Shown one piece after another: positions 22,901 to 34,570 of a stretch of 64,000 nt of DNA. The stretch is from Linum tenue (Eukaryota; Streptophyta; Magnoliopsida; Malpighiales; Linaceae): the NCBI GenBank assembly GCA_946122785.1, contig CAMGYJ010000006.1, positions 42,924,066 through 42,988,065 on the forward strand, given 5' to 3'. How positions within the stretch are numbered: the first letter of the stretch is position 1; the number at the start of each line of letters is the position of its first letter. The notes under the pieces are model-generated. The model saw only the letters and a list, made by a program, of their open reading frames with translations. It was not told the DNA's origin and made no database searches. Made by a program: the position numbers and the translations under genes.

Positions 22901-23634
22901 TGTAGGACTGTTTGATGTCTTCATATTGGAGGATGACCGTACAAGGTTGGATAGTAGGGTGTTGAAGGTTGATTTTGAAAACGGTGAAATCAAGTGTTCT
23001 TGCCGTAAGTGGGAGTCAAGTGGTATGATCTGTAAGCATCAAATTAAGGGATATGATATGTTGTGGTCTACAACATGCAATCTGAAGTTCCAGCACATTC
23101 CTAGCAGTTTGATTTTGAAGCGGTGGACAAGGGCAGCGAAAACTGGAGGGAACTTTTCTTTTGAAGTTCCGTCTACTGATAGTCCATCGAAATACCGTTC
23201 TCGTCTTTTCAATCTGTCAGTTGTTTCTGCATCAATGATCAGCAGGGTTGTATTGGATGATGATTTGTATAAATCAGCCATGGCCTTCATGACTGATTTG
23301 ATCAAAAAGTGTGAAGCCCTATCGATTACTGAACCTGCTGGAACAAGCACGTCTTCTAACGGTGACAGTAAGTTTTTTTTAATTGTTTAGAGTTTGTTTT
23401 TGTTTTTGTTATCTGTCATTGATTGTAGTTTGTTTTTGTTATCTTTGTATAGATGATGTACCGGTCCAAAAAGTGAAGAGATTTAAGCCTAAAAAAGATT
23501 CATTCAAGCCTTCGAAACGACCAATTCCAGCTGCGGAGGCTGCAAGGGCTGTAAGCAAGAAGAAGAGAAAAACTAGCAGGCTTGAGGAGGAGAATTTGAA
23601 GGCTGTTGAAGAAAGTTTAAGGCTGAAGCTGTAA
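19920..23634 (+). CDS. MULE transposase, FAR1/FHY3-like with SWIM zinc finger
   Basis: Four exons fit one frame: 19920-20073, 20874-21674, 22138-23367 and 23453-23634; each intron starts GT and ends AG, and the joins keep phase (CTA G|CT TTG; GAC A|AT GAT). Domains in order: Ser-rich N-terminus; FAR1-type DNA-binding region (AYNFYVDYGNHEGFG, Cys pairs, VHNHD); MULE transposase core with FDTTYRTN and MFTDQAAAI, which should supply the acidic catalytic residues; a SWIM finger with CSC ... CKH; and a Lys/Arg-rich tail that may be a nuclear signal. About 788 residues, no premature stop. Introns 1 and 2 are filled with TACCATATGGTA-type repeats. Host FAR1/FHY3 light-signalling factors are domesticated relatives, but the position inside TIRs with a TSD argues for an active-type transposase. 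Confidence 0.85.
20105..20790. repeat. TACCATATGGTA-type tandem array in transposase intron 1
   Basis: Repeats of units such as GATTTTACCATGCC, TACCATATGGTATAG, TGTGGTAATT and CATTACCATGTGGTAAAATG in a variable order with higher-order repeats of about 120 bp. Confidence 0.85.
21770..22115. repeat. Palindromic repeat array in transposase intron 2
   Basis: Several copies of TTTACCATATGGTATG.GTTGGTAACAAGG at roughly 60-bp spacing. They fill most of intron 2. Confidence 0.8.
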
Positions 23635-23734
23635 TAGTTTTCTTAGAGGATTATCTGAATGAATGGTTGATGCTGGTTGAGTTGTTGAAGCTATTTTGTT
23701 CTTTTGGATTGGTTTTTGGTTTTGTTGGATTAAT

Positions 23735-24500
23735 TTTACAATGTTATACCATGTGGTATAATGTGGTAATTTGATTTTATCATGTCAAACCAGGTGGTAA
23801 AATGTGATAGTTTGGAAGTTGAATGTGAAGGTTCTGTTTTATAATTGATTTTACCATGCCATACCATATGGTATAGTGTGGTAATTTGATTTTACCATGT
23901 GGTAATGTGTGGTAATTGATTTTACCATGTGGTAAAATATGATATTTTGGAAGTGGCATGTGTGGTAATTGATTTTACAGTACATTACCATGTGGTAAAA
24001 TGTGGTAATTAGGAAGTTAAATGTGAGGGTTCTGTGTGATAATTGATTTTACCATGCCATACCATATGGTATAGTGTGGTAATTTGATTTTACCATGCCA
24101 TACCATATGGTATAGTGTGGTAATTTGATTTTACCTTGCCATAGCATGTGGTAAAATATGGTTTTTTGGAAGTGGTATGTGTGGTAATTGATTTTACAGT
24201 GCATTACCATAGTTTACCACACATTACCATATGGTAACAAACTAAAACACAGCAGGACTTATGGTTTTTTGCTATTTTACAACATGAAACCATAATTTAC
24301 CATACATTACCATATGGTAACAAACTAAAAGACAGTAGGACTTATGATTTTTTGCTATTTTACAACATGCAATCATAATTTACCACACATTACCATATGG
24401 TAACGAAGCAAAACACAGCAGGACTTATGGTTTTTTGTTATTTTACAACATGCAATCATAATTTACCACACATTACCATATGGTAAAATGTGGTAATTTG
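23735..24500. repeat. Palindromic repeat array between the convergent MULE genes
   Basis: Lies between the 3' ends of the transposase and the ULP1-like gene. The left half resembles the intron 1 array; from about 24200 it changes to a unit with ACAAACTAAAACACAGCAGG, like the arrays on the right of the element. Confidence 0.8.
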
Positions 24501-25179
24501 GGAATTAAGATCACATGTTAAGTATTTGCTAACATAATAAAAAACAGAACATTTCTTTTAGTCATAATACAAACCATAATAAGTTGTTTCATACCATCCT
24601 ACTAATTAAAATGAAGTGGCTACTGAACATTGTGAGTTTGTTCTCAAAAGCTTACTCATACCCTCCTACTACTTAACACAAATGATAATAGAATTTTCAT
24701 TTCCTTCCTTTCAACTCTTTCTTCTTGTTCTTCATGTTGCAGTACTTTGTTGCTTCTTTCATGATCCTTTCCCGTTCAAGATTTTCTTCATCAAGAATGA
24801 TGTCCAACATCAGGCACTCCCTTTCTTCATTTATGAGATCAATCCTCTTCCAATCTTTGGTCAGGGCACTGTTGTACTTACCTTCCCAGTGTTTCATCCA
24901 CCTGATGACGTACATCCCACATGAAATTTGATCTGGTTGTGTAACCTTCTCGAGCTTGAACCAGCTAAACCTCTCCCACCTTACTGTCTTGTCTGCAAAC
25001 TGTGTCTTCATGTAGTTGATTGCATACTGGACAACCCTCTCGGCCATTGATTTGTATGTTTTTTCAAAATCTTTGTGACGGAGACTGTCGAGCACTTCAA
25101 ATCTCTCTGCTTTGATGTTGACACAAATCATGATGTAGTGCTTGTTATTACAGTAAGGGAAGAACCACTGCAAAATAAT

Positions 25180-25310
25180 TTTACCACAATATACCATATG
25201 GTAAGCAGTTGCCATATAAGTGATGAACAGTAAGTTAAGTTAAGAACAATTGCAAACTAATTTTACCACTATATACCATATGGTAACCACTGCAAAAATT
25301 GTGGTGAGAT
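25180..25310. repeat. Small TACCATATGGTA cluster in a ULP1-gene intron
   Basis: Two copies of the form TTTTACCAC.ATATACCATATG in the intron between exons 25446-25317 and 25169-24697. Confidence 0.7.
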
Positions 25311-25784
25311 ACTTACAAGGTTACATTATGTGAAGCTGAGGTTTTTGGCCCATTCTTTGTTGGTGATGTCCAAGTCCACTTTGTTGTAGTAATCGTCTGG
25401 AGATAGTACAGGATTGCCACTATCAATGTCCAGTTGGCAGTCACCCTGAAAGTTGTGGTTGTTATTATGTGTTTTATATATGTGTTGTCTAAGAACTTTT
25501 GACAGAATATGGGTGGGTTTACTTACTGCCAAAGATGTATCGAAGAACCACCTTGTGAATTTTCCTTTTTTTGCTTCATTCCTGTTCATTACATCTCCAT
25601 ATACCAGCCGATGACATCAGATGTGATTTCACAGCCAATGTCAATCGACTGTACTGACTCCCTTTTCAGCATGAATGTTCCATCCTTCCTTTTAAACATT
25701 ATCTCATCACTGTATACAAGCACATCACAACAGGACGGATGGTTTACTTTTAATTTATGACATCAAACAATAGGTTACCACAAC

Positions 25785-26180
25785 AAAACCATAGCTTACC
25801 ACATCTTACCATATGGTAATAAGTAAAACACACCAGCTTACCATATCTTACCATATGGTAATAAGTAAAACACACCAGCTTACCACATCTTACCATATGG
25901 TAATAAGTAAAACACACCAGCTTACCACATTTTACCATATGGTAATAAGTAAAACACACCAGCTTACCACATCTTACCATATGGTAATAAGTAAAATAGA
26001 ACAGGAGTTATGGTTTAATCCATTCTTTAACAACAAACCTTAGCTTACCACATCATACCATATGGTATTAAACTAAAACAAAACAGGACTTGTGCATTAC
26101 TACATTTTGTAACATTAAACCATAGATTTATCTAATTTTACCATATCTTACCATATTTTACCATATGGTAACAAACTAGA
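25785..26180. repeat. Tandem array, about 49-bp unit
   Basis: Five near-identical units of ATCTTACCATATGGTAATAA plus GTAAAACACACCAGCTTACC, then degenerate copies. It lies in an intron of the ULP1-like gene. Confidence 0.85.
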
Positions 26181-27489
26181 TCACTACAGTAACATCATAT
26201 AACAGTAGAAGTTTTAAGATGATGACTTACCTCTTGGCAAATTTCTTGTTTTTGCATCTTATGTACTGCAGGATGTTGCTGAACATATCATCAGGTGTTG
26301 TTTGTGTTGGTGTTGACCATTCAACTGGTGATTTTTGTGACTGTGGAGCAACTGGTTTGGCAGCTGGAGAATTCAGGTCCTCTAGGTAAGCATCTATGCA
26401 TTCACGGACTTCCTTGAGCTTCTCTTGGCTGTTTGTGTACAGATTTGACCATATAGCATATGACCCCGTCTATGACTGGGTGCTTTGTGGCTGTTCTGGT
26501 GGTGGTGTTGCTCTTGCCTTCTTTTCATTTCCGTGTACATTCTTTATCACGATTCTTCTTTTGCGAGGCTCTGCTGGTTGATCGGTTGCCGTGTTGGTAG
26601 TCAACTTTGTTGGTGTTGTTGGTGTTTGACGGTTGAGAGGGCTGAGATCAAAGGACGGAATGTCGTCTTCCCTCGTCACTTTAGGCTTCTCAGCAGCTTC
26701 GGTTGTCAGTTTTGGAGCCTCTTCATGAACAACATCATCTGACACCGTCTTCTCGCTGTCAGTTTCAGCAGTCTTTTGTGCAGCTTGCCCTGTATTCCCT
26801 TCTTCTGTTGTTTCCTTATCAACTTCCATTGGATCTGCTGTTTTGGTAGCTCCTTTTTCTTCGGTTTCTTCTGCAGATGTCTGTTCTGGAACTGCTTTCT
26901 GGGTGTCCTCTTGTTGTGGTGTTCCCTGATTCAGACCTTCTTGAACAGATTGTTCTGGTGGTTCTGTTGCAACTTCCCCCATTGGATCTCCTTCTTTTGG
27001 GATGCTTTCCCTATTCACAGCTCCTGGAGCAGAATCATCTTGCTCCTTTTCTTTTGGCTTCGGTGTAGATGCAGCAAGATCGACTGTAGATGGTTGTGAA
27101 TCATCTTCTTTCTGTGTTTGCTCCTCATTCTCCTCTTCGTTCTGGTCTATCTTTGTCTGTTTGAATATTTCATTGAGTGTTTTATTCAAACTGGTATGCA
27201 TTTCTTCATCATTCTCTTCTTCATCATCTTCACACTGAGATTTTTCTCCTTCTGTGGGCTGAACATTTTCATCACAGCTTTCTTTCGCAAGATTCTGCTT
27301 GTGTCTGATCAGATTGTCAATTTGGCTTTTGTACTGGTCTTTTATTGCTTTCATCATTGCCTTCATTGATGCTTCAAGCAGTTTGATTGCATTATCAGCC
27401 TGCATAATGGTAGTATGGTTAGTTACCATGCTGGTAATACATGGTATTGGCAATTATTATCACTATTCTGCATTTTTATAACATGAAAC

Positions 27490-27950
27490 TATATCTTACG
27501 CACCTTACCATATGGTAACAAAGTAAAACAGAACAAGAATTATGGTTTCCTCCATTTTTATAACATGAATTCATTGCTTACCACACATTACCATATGGTA
27601 ACGTATTAAAACACAACAGGACTTATGTTTTCCTTCATTTTTATAACATGAAACCGTAGATTACCACACCTTACCATATGGTAACAAACTAAAACACAGC
27701 AGGACTTGTTGTTTTTTGCTATTTTTAAAACATGAAAGCATAGCTTACCACACATTACCATATGGTAACAAAGTAAAACAGAACAAGAATTATGGTTTCC
27801 TACATTTTTATAACATGAAACCATTGCTTACCACACATTACCATATGGTAACGAAGTAAACCACAACAGGACTTATGTTTTGCTCCATTTTTATAACATG
27901 AAACCATAGCTTACCACACTTTACCATATGGTAACAAACTAAAACACAGC
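27490..27950. repeat. Palindromic array in a ULP1-gene intron
   Basis: About six units of 80-90 bp with CACATTACCATATGGTAAC and AAAACACA.CAGGACTTATG. This is the probable left breakpoint zone of the 1.74-kb tandem duplication. Confidence 0.8.
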
Positions 27951-28598
27951 AGGACTTACGCTTAGCATGTATTGGACAACTGTAATATAGATAATTGGAA
28001 TTGGACAACTGTAATATAGATAATTTGTACTTACTTGGTTGACTGTTGTGATATTCTTCAAATCAAAGTTCAGTGATGATGACTGCTCTGGACTTTTGTT
28101 TCTTTGTCTTTTCGGTGATTCATAGACAGGCTCATTCTCCTCTTCCTCATCAGCTGCGTCATCAGCCTCATCAATAGCCTCATCGTCTCTAATGTTGGCA
28201 ACCTTTTCGATCTCGTTCAACTCTTTTCCATTGTAGTAGCTCTTAATGTTCTCAAAGTTGCTATCAACATTGTTATCATCATAGTAGCTTACTGTTGGTG
28301 TTCGAAGCTGGGTTGAGAATGCCATTTCGTCCAGTTTGTACATGAAGCATACCTTTTTATGCAGATAGTTGTATTAGTTTTTTCAAAGAGTATCATTTAT
28401 ATATAAAATATATGAGTAACAAGGTTGAAATGGCCAAGGGAATGGAGACTTACTGTAAGGAAGTGAAGATCTGCATTGACGTAGAGCTTTGGTGATTTCA
28501 ATCCTTCATTCATGTGGTTGAAGAAGTATTTGCACCAGTTGTAGCTGGTGAAATGTTTCTGTTCATCAGTCTTCAAGTACTCAAGCATGTTGAGTTCA

Positions 28599-28606
28599 GC
28601 CATAGG
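28599..28606. repeat. hAT target-site duplication, left copy (GCCATAGG)
   Basis: Identical to 33478-33485. The unoccupied paralogous site near 35233-35242 reads GCCATAGGGG with only one copy. Confidence 0.9.
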
Positions 28607-29389
28607 TAGGGGTGATAACGGTACGGTTAACGGGTTAACCGTTTACCGTTTGGTCGGTTTCGGTAATACCGGATCCCACAATTATTCATCCGTTAGCCGT
28701 TACCGAAATCATTCGGTATACCGCCAGCCGAACTGTAACGGTGTCGGTATGGGAATCGGTTTCCCGAATTCCCGACATGCATCAGGTCTGTGTCATGCCG
28801 CATGCGTGTCCGGTGTCTCCGCGAAGCTGGAAAGTGGAATATGACTGAGTGCATCAATAATTATATGCAGTGTAGATACTAGGGCGGTAGGGGCGTAGAC
28901 GCGTAGGGCCACTGTGGACTGGAAAGTGGAAACTCACTTCTTTGTCCCGTCCGTGAGTCAGTGACAGTGAGTGACAGTGTCTTTTTCCTTTAACAAAAAT
29001 CAATATTTACTAACCAAGTAACCATTTCATCTTACCATGGACATGGACCAATTCCCATACAAGGAGACCAAGAATAAGTGAATAACACAGTGCAACGTTT
29101 GTGGCTTTACAGAATGACAGTGACATAGGATAGGACATAGGAGCATCATCCTTTGGAAAGAACAACGTTTGTTGGCTTGTCGGCTAATGGAAAAAAATTT
29201 GAAATCGAACAAGTGAATTTCGAATAGCAAATACCAAAAAATGAAGATAAAAAATAGCATTATAGTTTTATAGTAGTAAGTACTACGTAGCTATAATTCC
29301 AAAGGGAGCAATCTCTAACCTGCTTCTTCTAAATGTTTGAATTAAGTTCTAAAAAAATTATTACGATAAAAAATAGAATCACTAGTTCC

Positions 29390-32060
29390 TCACTTGCCAC
29401 TAGGACCTGTACCACCAACATCAACAAAACCTTGTTGCTTCAAAGTGGTGCGAAGGGTATCATCCTCCTCGTCTTGGTCCTCCTCGTCCTCGTCTAAATC
29501 TTCCTGCTCTTCATCTTCCTCCTCCTCCTCCTCCTCCAGCACAACAGGTAGCGCTTGTTTGTCACCTTCACTTGGCATGACAGTAGCACTTTCCATTCGA
29601 GCTTGGAAGTTAGTAGTGACTAAGTATAATAAAAAATACAAATTGTTAGAATTCATCTTATAATATATTATTGGGAAATGAGTAAAGGAATACTTAAAAA
29701 TAAATTAAATTGTGAATTCTTATTTCTTACCACTTTCATAATCGATTTGGTCTTGATTTTCATCTTCTTTATCATCAACTTTTTCTGCTTTCTTCCCTCC
29801 TTCAAACCTTATCCAATCTTCAGCACAAATCAAAGCCTCTACAATGATGGGGCTCAACGAAGACCTAAACGGGCTGAGCACTCGACCTCCACAACTGAAA
29901 GCGGCCTCTGAGGCAACAGAGGAGACTGGAACAGCTAGGATATCCTTAACCATCTGGGAAAGAATAGGATATCTAACGCCGTTCTTACTCCACCACAGCA
30001 AGATGTCAAACTTCATATCATTATCATCCTCGTTAATAGCATCATTAGCATCTCTTAAGTAGATGTCTAGCTCAGAAAAACCTCGAATCCCCATCTGAAG
30101 TTGCTCCTTTCTCATCTTCTTGAATTCAGCATCAAATGTCCCTCCATAAGATGCAGATCCATCATCAACACTAGGAATGGCCTCAACAGTAGGCTCGGAG
30201 GGTTGAGGAGGTGCATACTTCAATCTGTAAACCTCAAACATTGCAGTCATCTCTGCAGTCACATCTTTCACCAAATCATCTCCTTTCTTCTTCCCATACA
30301 TCTTACCCCACATCCAAGACAAATAAGCCAATTTACGCCTAGGATCTAGCACACAAGCCATGTAAACCAGTCTATTTATCCTTAAGTTCTCCACCTCATC
30401 ATCATCATCATTCTCAAACCAATATTTTCGTACCTTTGCCTCCATTCTTTCTGCCATCCGCTGTATCTCTACATCTATGTCTTTCTTAAAAAGTTCTATC
30501 ACTTCATAGATGTCAGCAATAGCTTTGAAGAAAGTATGAGCAGTCACATAAGATGTTCCTAATACATCAAAAAATAACAACAAATTATTCACATATTACA
30601 AGTTAATAAAAGTAAAAACCATGAATTTGAATAGGTGGAGTTCTGTTCACATACCCGATACCCGTAAGGTGAGCTCATAAAAGAACTTCAAATACTTCAT
30701 TAGCCGCCGAATACTGCTCCAATCTTCCTTAGTTGGAGGACCTCTCTTTGAGTCCACATAATCCCGAAAAGCAGAATCATTGGGGCTCGCATGCAAGAAG
30801 TTAAAAACAAGCTCAAACCTTTCAGCAGATTCCAACATCAAATAAGTTGAGTTCCACCTAGTTGGAACATCCAAAGATACAAGTCTTCTTCCATCCATTT
30901 GTAGATATTCAATGGCAGATTTGAACTTTGCACTTCTACCTGGTGATGACTTCACCCATTTCACACAATCTCGAACCCTTTCTACAGCAACTCCAACCTC
31001 CTTCAACCCATCTGACACAACCAAATTGATTATATGTGCCACACATCGAAATTGCAAATACTTCCCACCAAGCAAATCTGTTCCCCATTCTTTCATCTTT
31101 GTTCTCATACAGTCTATAAGAACATCATTAGAAGAAGCATTATCCATGGTAATGGAGAACAAATGTTGTGCTTTCCAATCATGTAGACATTCTGCCAATT
31201 TTTCTGCAATATCCTTCCCACTGTGACTAGTGATGGGAACAAAGCTAATGATCCTCTTCTGCAGCTTCCAGTCACTTCCAATGAAATGAGCAGTTACACA
31301 CATGAAGTTCTGGTTGTTATCAGAAGTCCATGTATCTGTGGTGATAGAAATTCTTCCTTTGCACTTGGATTTGAAGAACTCAGATAACAATTCTTTTTTC
31401 TCCAAAAAGATTATATAACAATCCTGCCTTATTGTCTGTCTTCCAGGTATCACAAACAATGGTTGGGTTACTGCCATAAATCTCTTAAACCCTTCATGCT
31501 CAACAAAGCGAAATGGCAGCTCATCCAAGATGATCATTACAGCTAATGCAGTTCTAGCTTTTTGTTGATCAAACTTCCATGGAGTAAGAGAGCCTACCTC
31601 ACCATCACCAGGCTGATAATTCAATAGTGATTGACCACTGGCTGCCTTCCTCTTTCTCTCGCATGACAAGTGATGGTTTTTCAAACCAGTAGTCCCGTTA
31701 TTGATCGAGTGAGCTTTTATCAAAGTTCCACACTGCTTGCATTTACCATATGGGTAGTCATCCACCAGAGCATCATCATAATAATCCCACCACGGGGATT
31801 TCTTCTTCCTTCCCGGTCCCTTGACATTTTTCTTGGGCTCACCAACTCCATCCGCTGGCGTAGCAACTGCAGGTGTTGCAGTAGCAGTAGCAGGTGCAGA
31901 TTCAATGCCTGTGGTAGTTGTAGGTGTACTAGATGAGACATTCCCTTGATTCCCTTCTGCAACTCCAACACGAGTACCCAATTTTTTGGAAGTGGTTCGA
32001 GGAGGAACTGAACCACTTTTTTTCGGACCATCTCCTTTACGAGGACGAGAAGGTTTTGTC
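29390..32060 (-). CDS. hAT transposase (BED finger, RNase H-like core, hATC dimerisation domain)
   Basis: Exons 32060-30655, 30558-29731 and 29601-29390 join in phase with GT-AG introns; a further 5' exon probably lies above 32060, where an acceptor TTATAG is seen. A BED-type zinc finger near the N-terminus (YGKCKQCGTLIKAHSINNGT followed by H...C) binds DNA. The core has TTDTWTSDNNQNFMCVTAHF and WNSTYLML, typical of the RICESLEEPER/zinc finger BED transposase group. The second exon ends with the hATC domain (YPILSQMVKDILAVPVSSVA, then FSCGGRVLSPFRSSL). The third exon adds a Glu/Asp-rich tail of about 40 residues that is unusual at the C-terminus. No frame lesion seen. Confidence 0.87.
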
Positions 32061-33477
32061 CTATAACAAAAAGTAAAAAAACATACAAAAATAAATATCA
32101 TTAAAATGCCATTGCCGACATGTCAAAAAACAAAAAACACCCAACCATAAACCATTAAATAACTATCTTACATTTTTCACTTTGTTTCTCAAGTAACAAA
32201 AAACCAAAAACCACCCCTTGACTTTGTGGGGATCTGCCTTCTGCTTCACCTGCAAGCAAGCCTAAATCAACAAAATTACAAAAGTACAAATTACAAAAAC
32301 CATGGACCCATGCAAATACCAACAAAACTACAAAAGTACAAATTACAAAATCAACAAAACGTTCAAAAGTAAAAATCAACAAAAGTACAAAAGTAAAAAT
32401 CAACAAAAGTACAAAAATACAAATTACAAAATCAACAAAACTAACAGAAGTTCTCTGCTCGGCAACAGGCCAAGAGCCTACATACAAGAGACTACATACA
32501 AGAGTTAATTATACGAATAAAAGAAACATGCATGGTGAATAATATAATCAATTTGACCGATCCCATCACCGCATATGCCCATTGTCCCTTTTCCATTAAT
32601 CAACTTGCACAAATCAAGAGACTATCTTCGTTGAGCCCCATCACAGAGCACAAATCAGTCGACAGTCGACAAAGTCACAGAGCACAAATAATGGCGAAAA
32701 TCCAAACTTTGACCATTGAATTGAATACGTACTCGGCTACGCCACGCCAGTTACCTTTCAAATCGACGGAGAGTCGGAGAGGGCGAGCTGCTGGGCTGTG
32801 CAATTGAGTGTTTAACCTCAGACGGCGACGAGGTTCGACGCAAACAGGGACAACGACGAAGGGCGAGCTGCTGGGTGCCTGGGTCGTGTCTCTTGGCCGG
32901 AGGTTGCGCCAGCGACGAGGACGACGAAGATACTACCGCCTACCTGTTTCGATCGACGACGACGGGGTTCGACGGGAACAGGGCAACGGCGGAAGGATTG
33001 GCCGGAAACAGAGCCTGGCGGTGAGGATGACGGCTGCTGTCTGCTGGACTGTGTCGTGTCTGTCACTCTTGGATGGAGTTTGACAGCTTGTTGCCGGCGA
33101 CGGAGACGACTAGACGATTGTGCAGTCGTTCACTCGTTCTCGAATTCTCGACTCGTGCAGCAGGGTAGGGGCGTAGGGCAAGCACTCTGCAAAGACTTAA
33201 TTGCTTAGGTAAGGTAGGGCTTCGGTTTGGCTTTGGACTTTTGATTAGTTGCTGCCGACGTTGGGTAATTAATTGGGTTTGGCGATTCCTTCCACTCCAA
33301 ATCGGTATCGGAATACCGCTCTCCCGACGGTATTGTAACTATTCGATCTCGGTACACCGTTCCCCCAAATAATCCATCCGTTTACCGTTCGATTCGGTTA
33401 ACGGGTTAACCGATAACCGCGGTTACCGGTACGGTTATCGGTTAACCCGTTAACCGGATTACCGGTTAGCAGCCCTA
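32061..33477 (-). other. hAT 5' region and right subterminal repeats
   Basis: Contains an AAATTACAAAATCAACAAAA-type simple repeat (about 32265-32445) and a GC-rich stretch (32760-33110) resembling a promoter or 5' UTR. From 33290 to 33477 it is dense in CGGTTAACGGGTTAACCGAT-type palindromes, likely transposase-binding subterminal motifs. Confidence 0.5.
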
Positions 33478-33485
33478 GCCATAGG
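33478..33485. repeat. hAT target-site duplication, right copy (GCCATAGG)
   Basis: Matches 28599-28606; followed by GGCTGAAC, the continuation of the interrupted exon. Confidence 0.9.
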
Positions 33486-33990
33486 GGCTGAACTTGGGCA
33501 CAGCAAGCCTCCGGTGACCAGCAGAAAGAACAATTGTAACCATCTCTTACTGTTGGTAACTGTAGAAAGATCTTTTTCTACCTGACTTAGCTTTACCCTT
33601 GGAGTGGATTTTCCATCTACTTCCAGTAGGGTTTCTACTGCATAATCTGTTGCGTCGTCCCAAGAAATCGTGGGAGGTACAACTTCCCTATTCCCCATTG
33701 GCAGACCATATACCCTATGAAAGTCGATTGGTGATATCTTCATGCGTGTCCCGTCAGGTAGCTTGAAAGATTGTTTCATTGGATTGTATTTGTTCATTAC
33801 GAACAGTGCAAAATGGTTGTTTATCTTTGTCTGCTTGATTGATATTAATCCTGCTAGGCCTAATATCTCAAGTTTCTCTTTCTGGTCATCTTTTATAGTC
33901 CTTGCAATTATAGATATTCTTGTTGGGCTGCACCTTGTGCGAAAATTTTTTCTTTGCTTTACCATAGTGTACCTGAATGTAGAAATTAGG
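33486..33990 (-). pseudogene. ULP1-like gene, N-terminal exon, copy 1
   Basis: Minus-strand exon starting after an AG acceptor near 33972. The frame is open from MVKQRKN through KLPDGTRMKISPIDFHRVYG and WLQLFFLLVTGGLLCPSSAP, then is cut by the hAT. The DFHRVYGLPMG block resembles N-terminal regions of plant ULP1-domain proteins borne by MULEs. In this copy an extra A in the AGAAAAAA run keeps the frame open from MVKQRKN; copy 2 has lost it. Confidence 0.65.
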
Positions 33991-34009
33991 AATAGTCTGT
34001 TAGCGTGCT

Positions 34010-34560
34010 TTTTACCATGATATACCATATGGTACCATAATGGTTTCCTGCCATACCAAATCAAACCATATATTTATCTCATTTTACCATATGGTAATTA
34101 CATCAAACCATGTCTTATAACATATTACCATATGGTAACGAAGTAAAACACAACAGGACGTATGTTTTCCTCCATTTTTATAGCATGAAACCATAGCTTA
34201 CCACACATTACCATATGGTAACAAACTAAAACACAGCAGGACTTATGGTTTTTTGCTATTTTACAACATGAAACCATAGCTTACCACACATTACCATATG
34301 GTAATAAACTAAAACACAGCAGGACTTATGGTTTTTTTGCTATTTTACAACATGAAACCATAGTTTACCACAAATTACCATATGGTAACAAACTAAAACA
34401 CAGCAGGACTTATGGTTTTTTGCTATTTTATAACATGAAACCATAGTTTACCACACATTACCATATGGTAACGAAGCAAAACACAGCAGGACTTATGGTT
34501 TTTTGCTATTTTACAACATGAAACCATAGTTTACCACACATTACCATATGGTAACAAACT
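34010..34560. repeat. 83-bp-type palindromic array, copy 1
   Basis: Six to seven units of CACATTACCATATGGTAAC, AAACACAGCAGGACTTATGG, TTTTTTGCTATTTTACAACA and TGAAACCATAG. Confidence 0.85.
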
Positions 34561-34570
34561 AAAACACAGC

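Larger units (their letters stand above)
24697..28606 (-). pseudogene. ULP1-like cysteine protease gene, central and catalytic exons (decayed)
   Basis: Minus-strand exons: to about 28455, 28352-28034, 27401-26231, about 25740-25533, 25446-25317 and 25169-24697, with array-filled introns. The last exon holds the C48 (ULP1/SENP) catalytic signature: His in KHYIMICVNI, Asp in EVLDSLRH, Gln in QPDQISCG and the Cys of ISCGMYV. The 27401-26231 exon is acidic, rich in Glu, Thr and Pro, and starts with a possible coiled coil. Lesions in the frame: TAG at 26470-26472, a frameshift near 25595-25600 (YMEM then MNRN) and TAA at 25326-25328 just before the catalytic exon. ULP1 proteases cut SUMO from its targets; whether MULE-borne copies do so is unknown. 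The N-terminal exons continue beyond the nested hAT. Confidence 0.8.
28607..33477 (-). mobile_element. Autonomous-looking 4.87-kb hAT element nested in the MULE
   Basis: Ends TAGGGGTGATAACGG (left) and TAGGGCTGCTAACCGG (right, minus strand) form imperfect TIRs next to the 8-bp TSD GCCATAGG. Subterminal regions are full of GGTTAACGGGTTAACC-type motifs in both orientations. A three-exon transposase on the minus strand has no premature stop. The insertion is inside a coding exon of the ULP1-like gene, at the codons of PSSAPMAELN. Confidence 0.93.

Noticed and set aside
20828..23634. Annotating the FAR1/SWIM gene as a host FAR1-RELATED SEQUENCE transcription factor
   Set aside because: It lies inside TIRs with a 10-bp TSD and shares array repeats with the element, so it is the element's transposase.
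25750..26043. Open frames on both strands encoding repeats such as KTHQLTTSYHMVIS
   Set aside because: They are read-through of the ~49-bp palindromic array; the repeat unit lacks stops in these frames.
29394..29663. Plus-strand Ser-rich frame
   Set aside because: Antisense of the acidic last exon of the hAT transposase.
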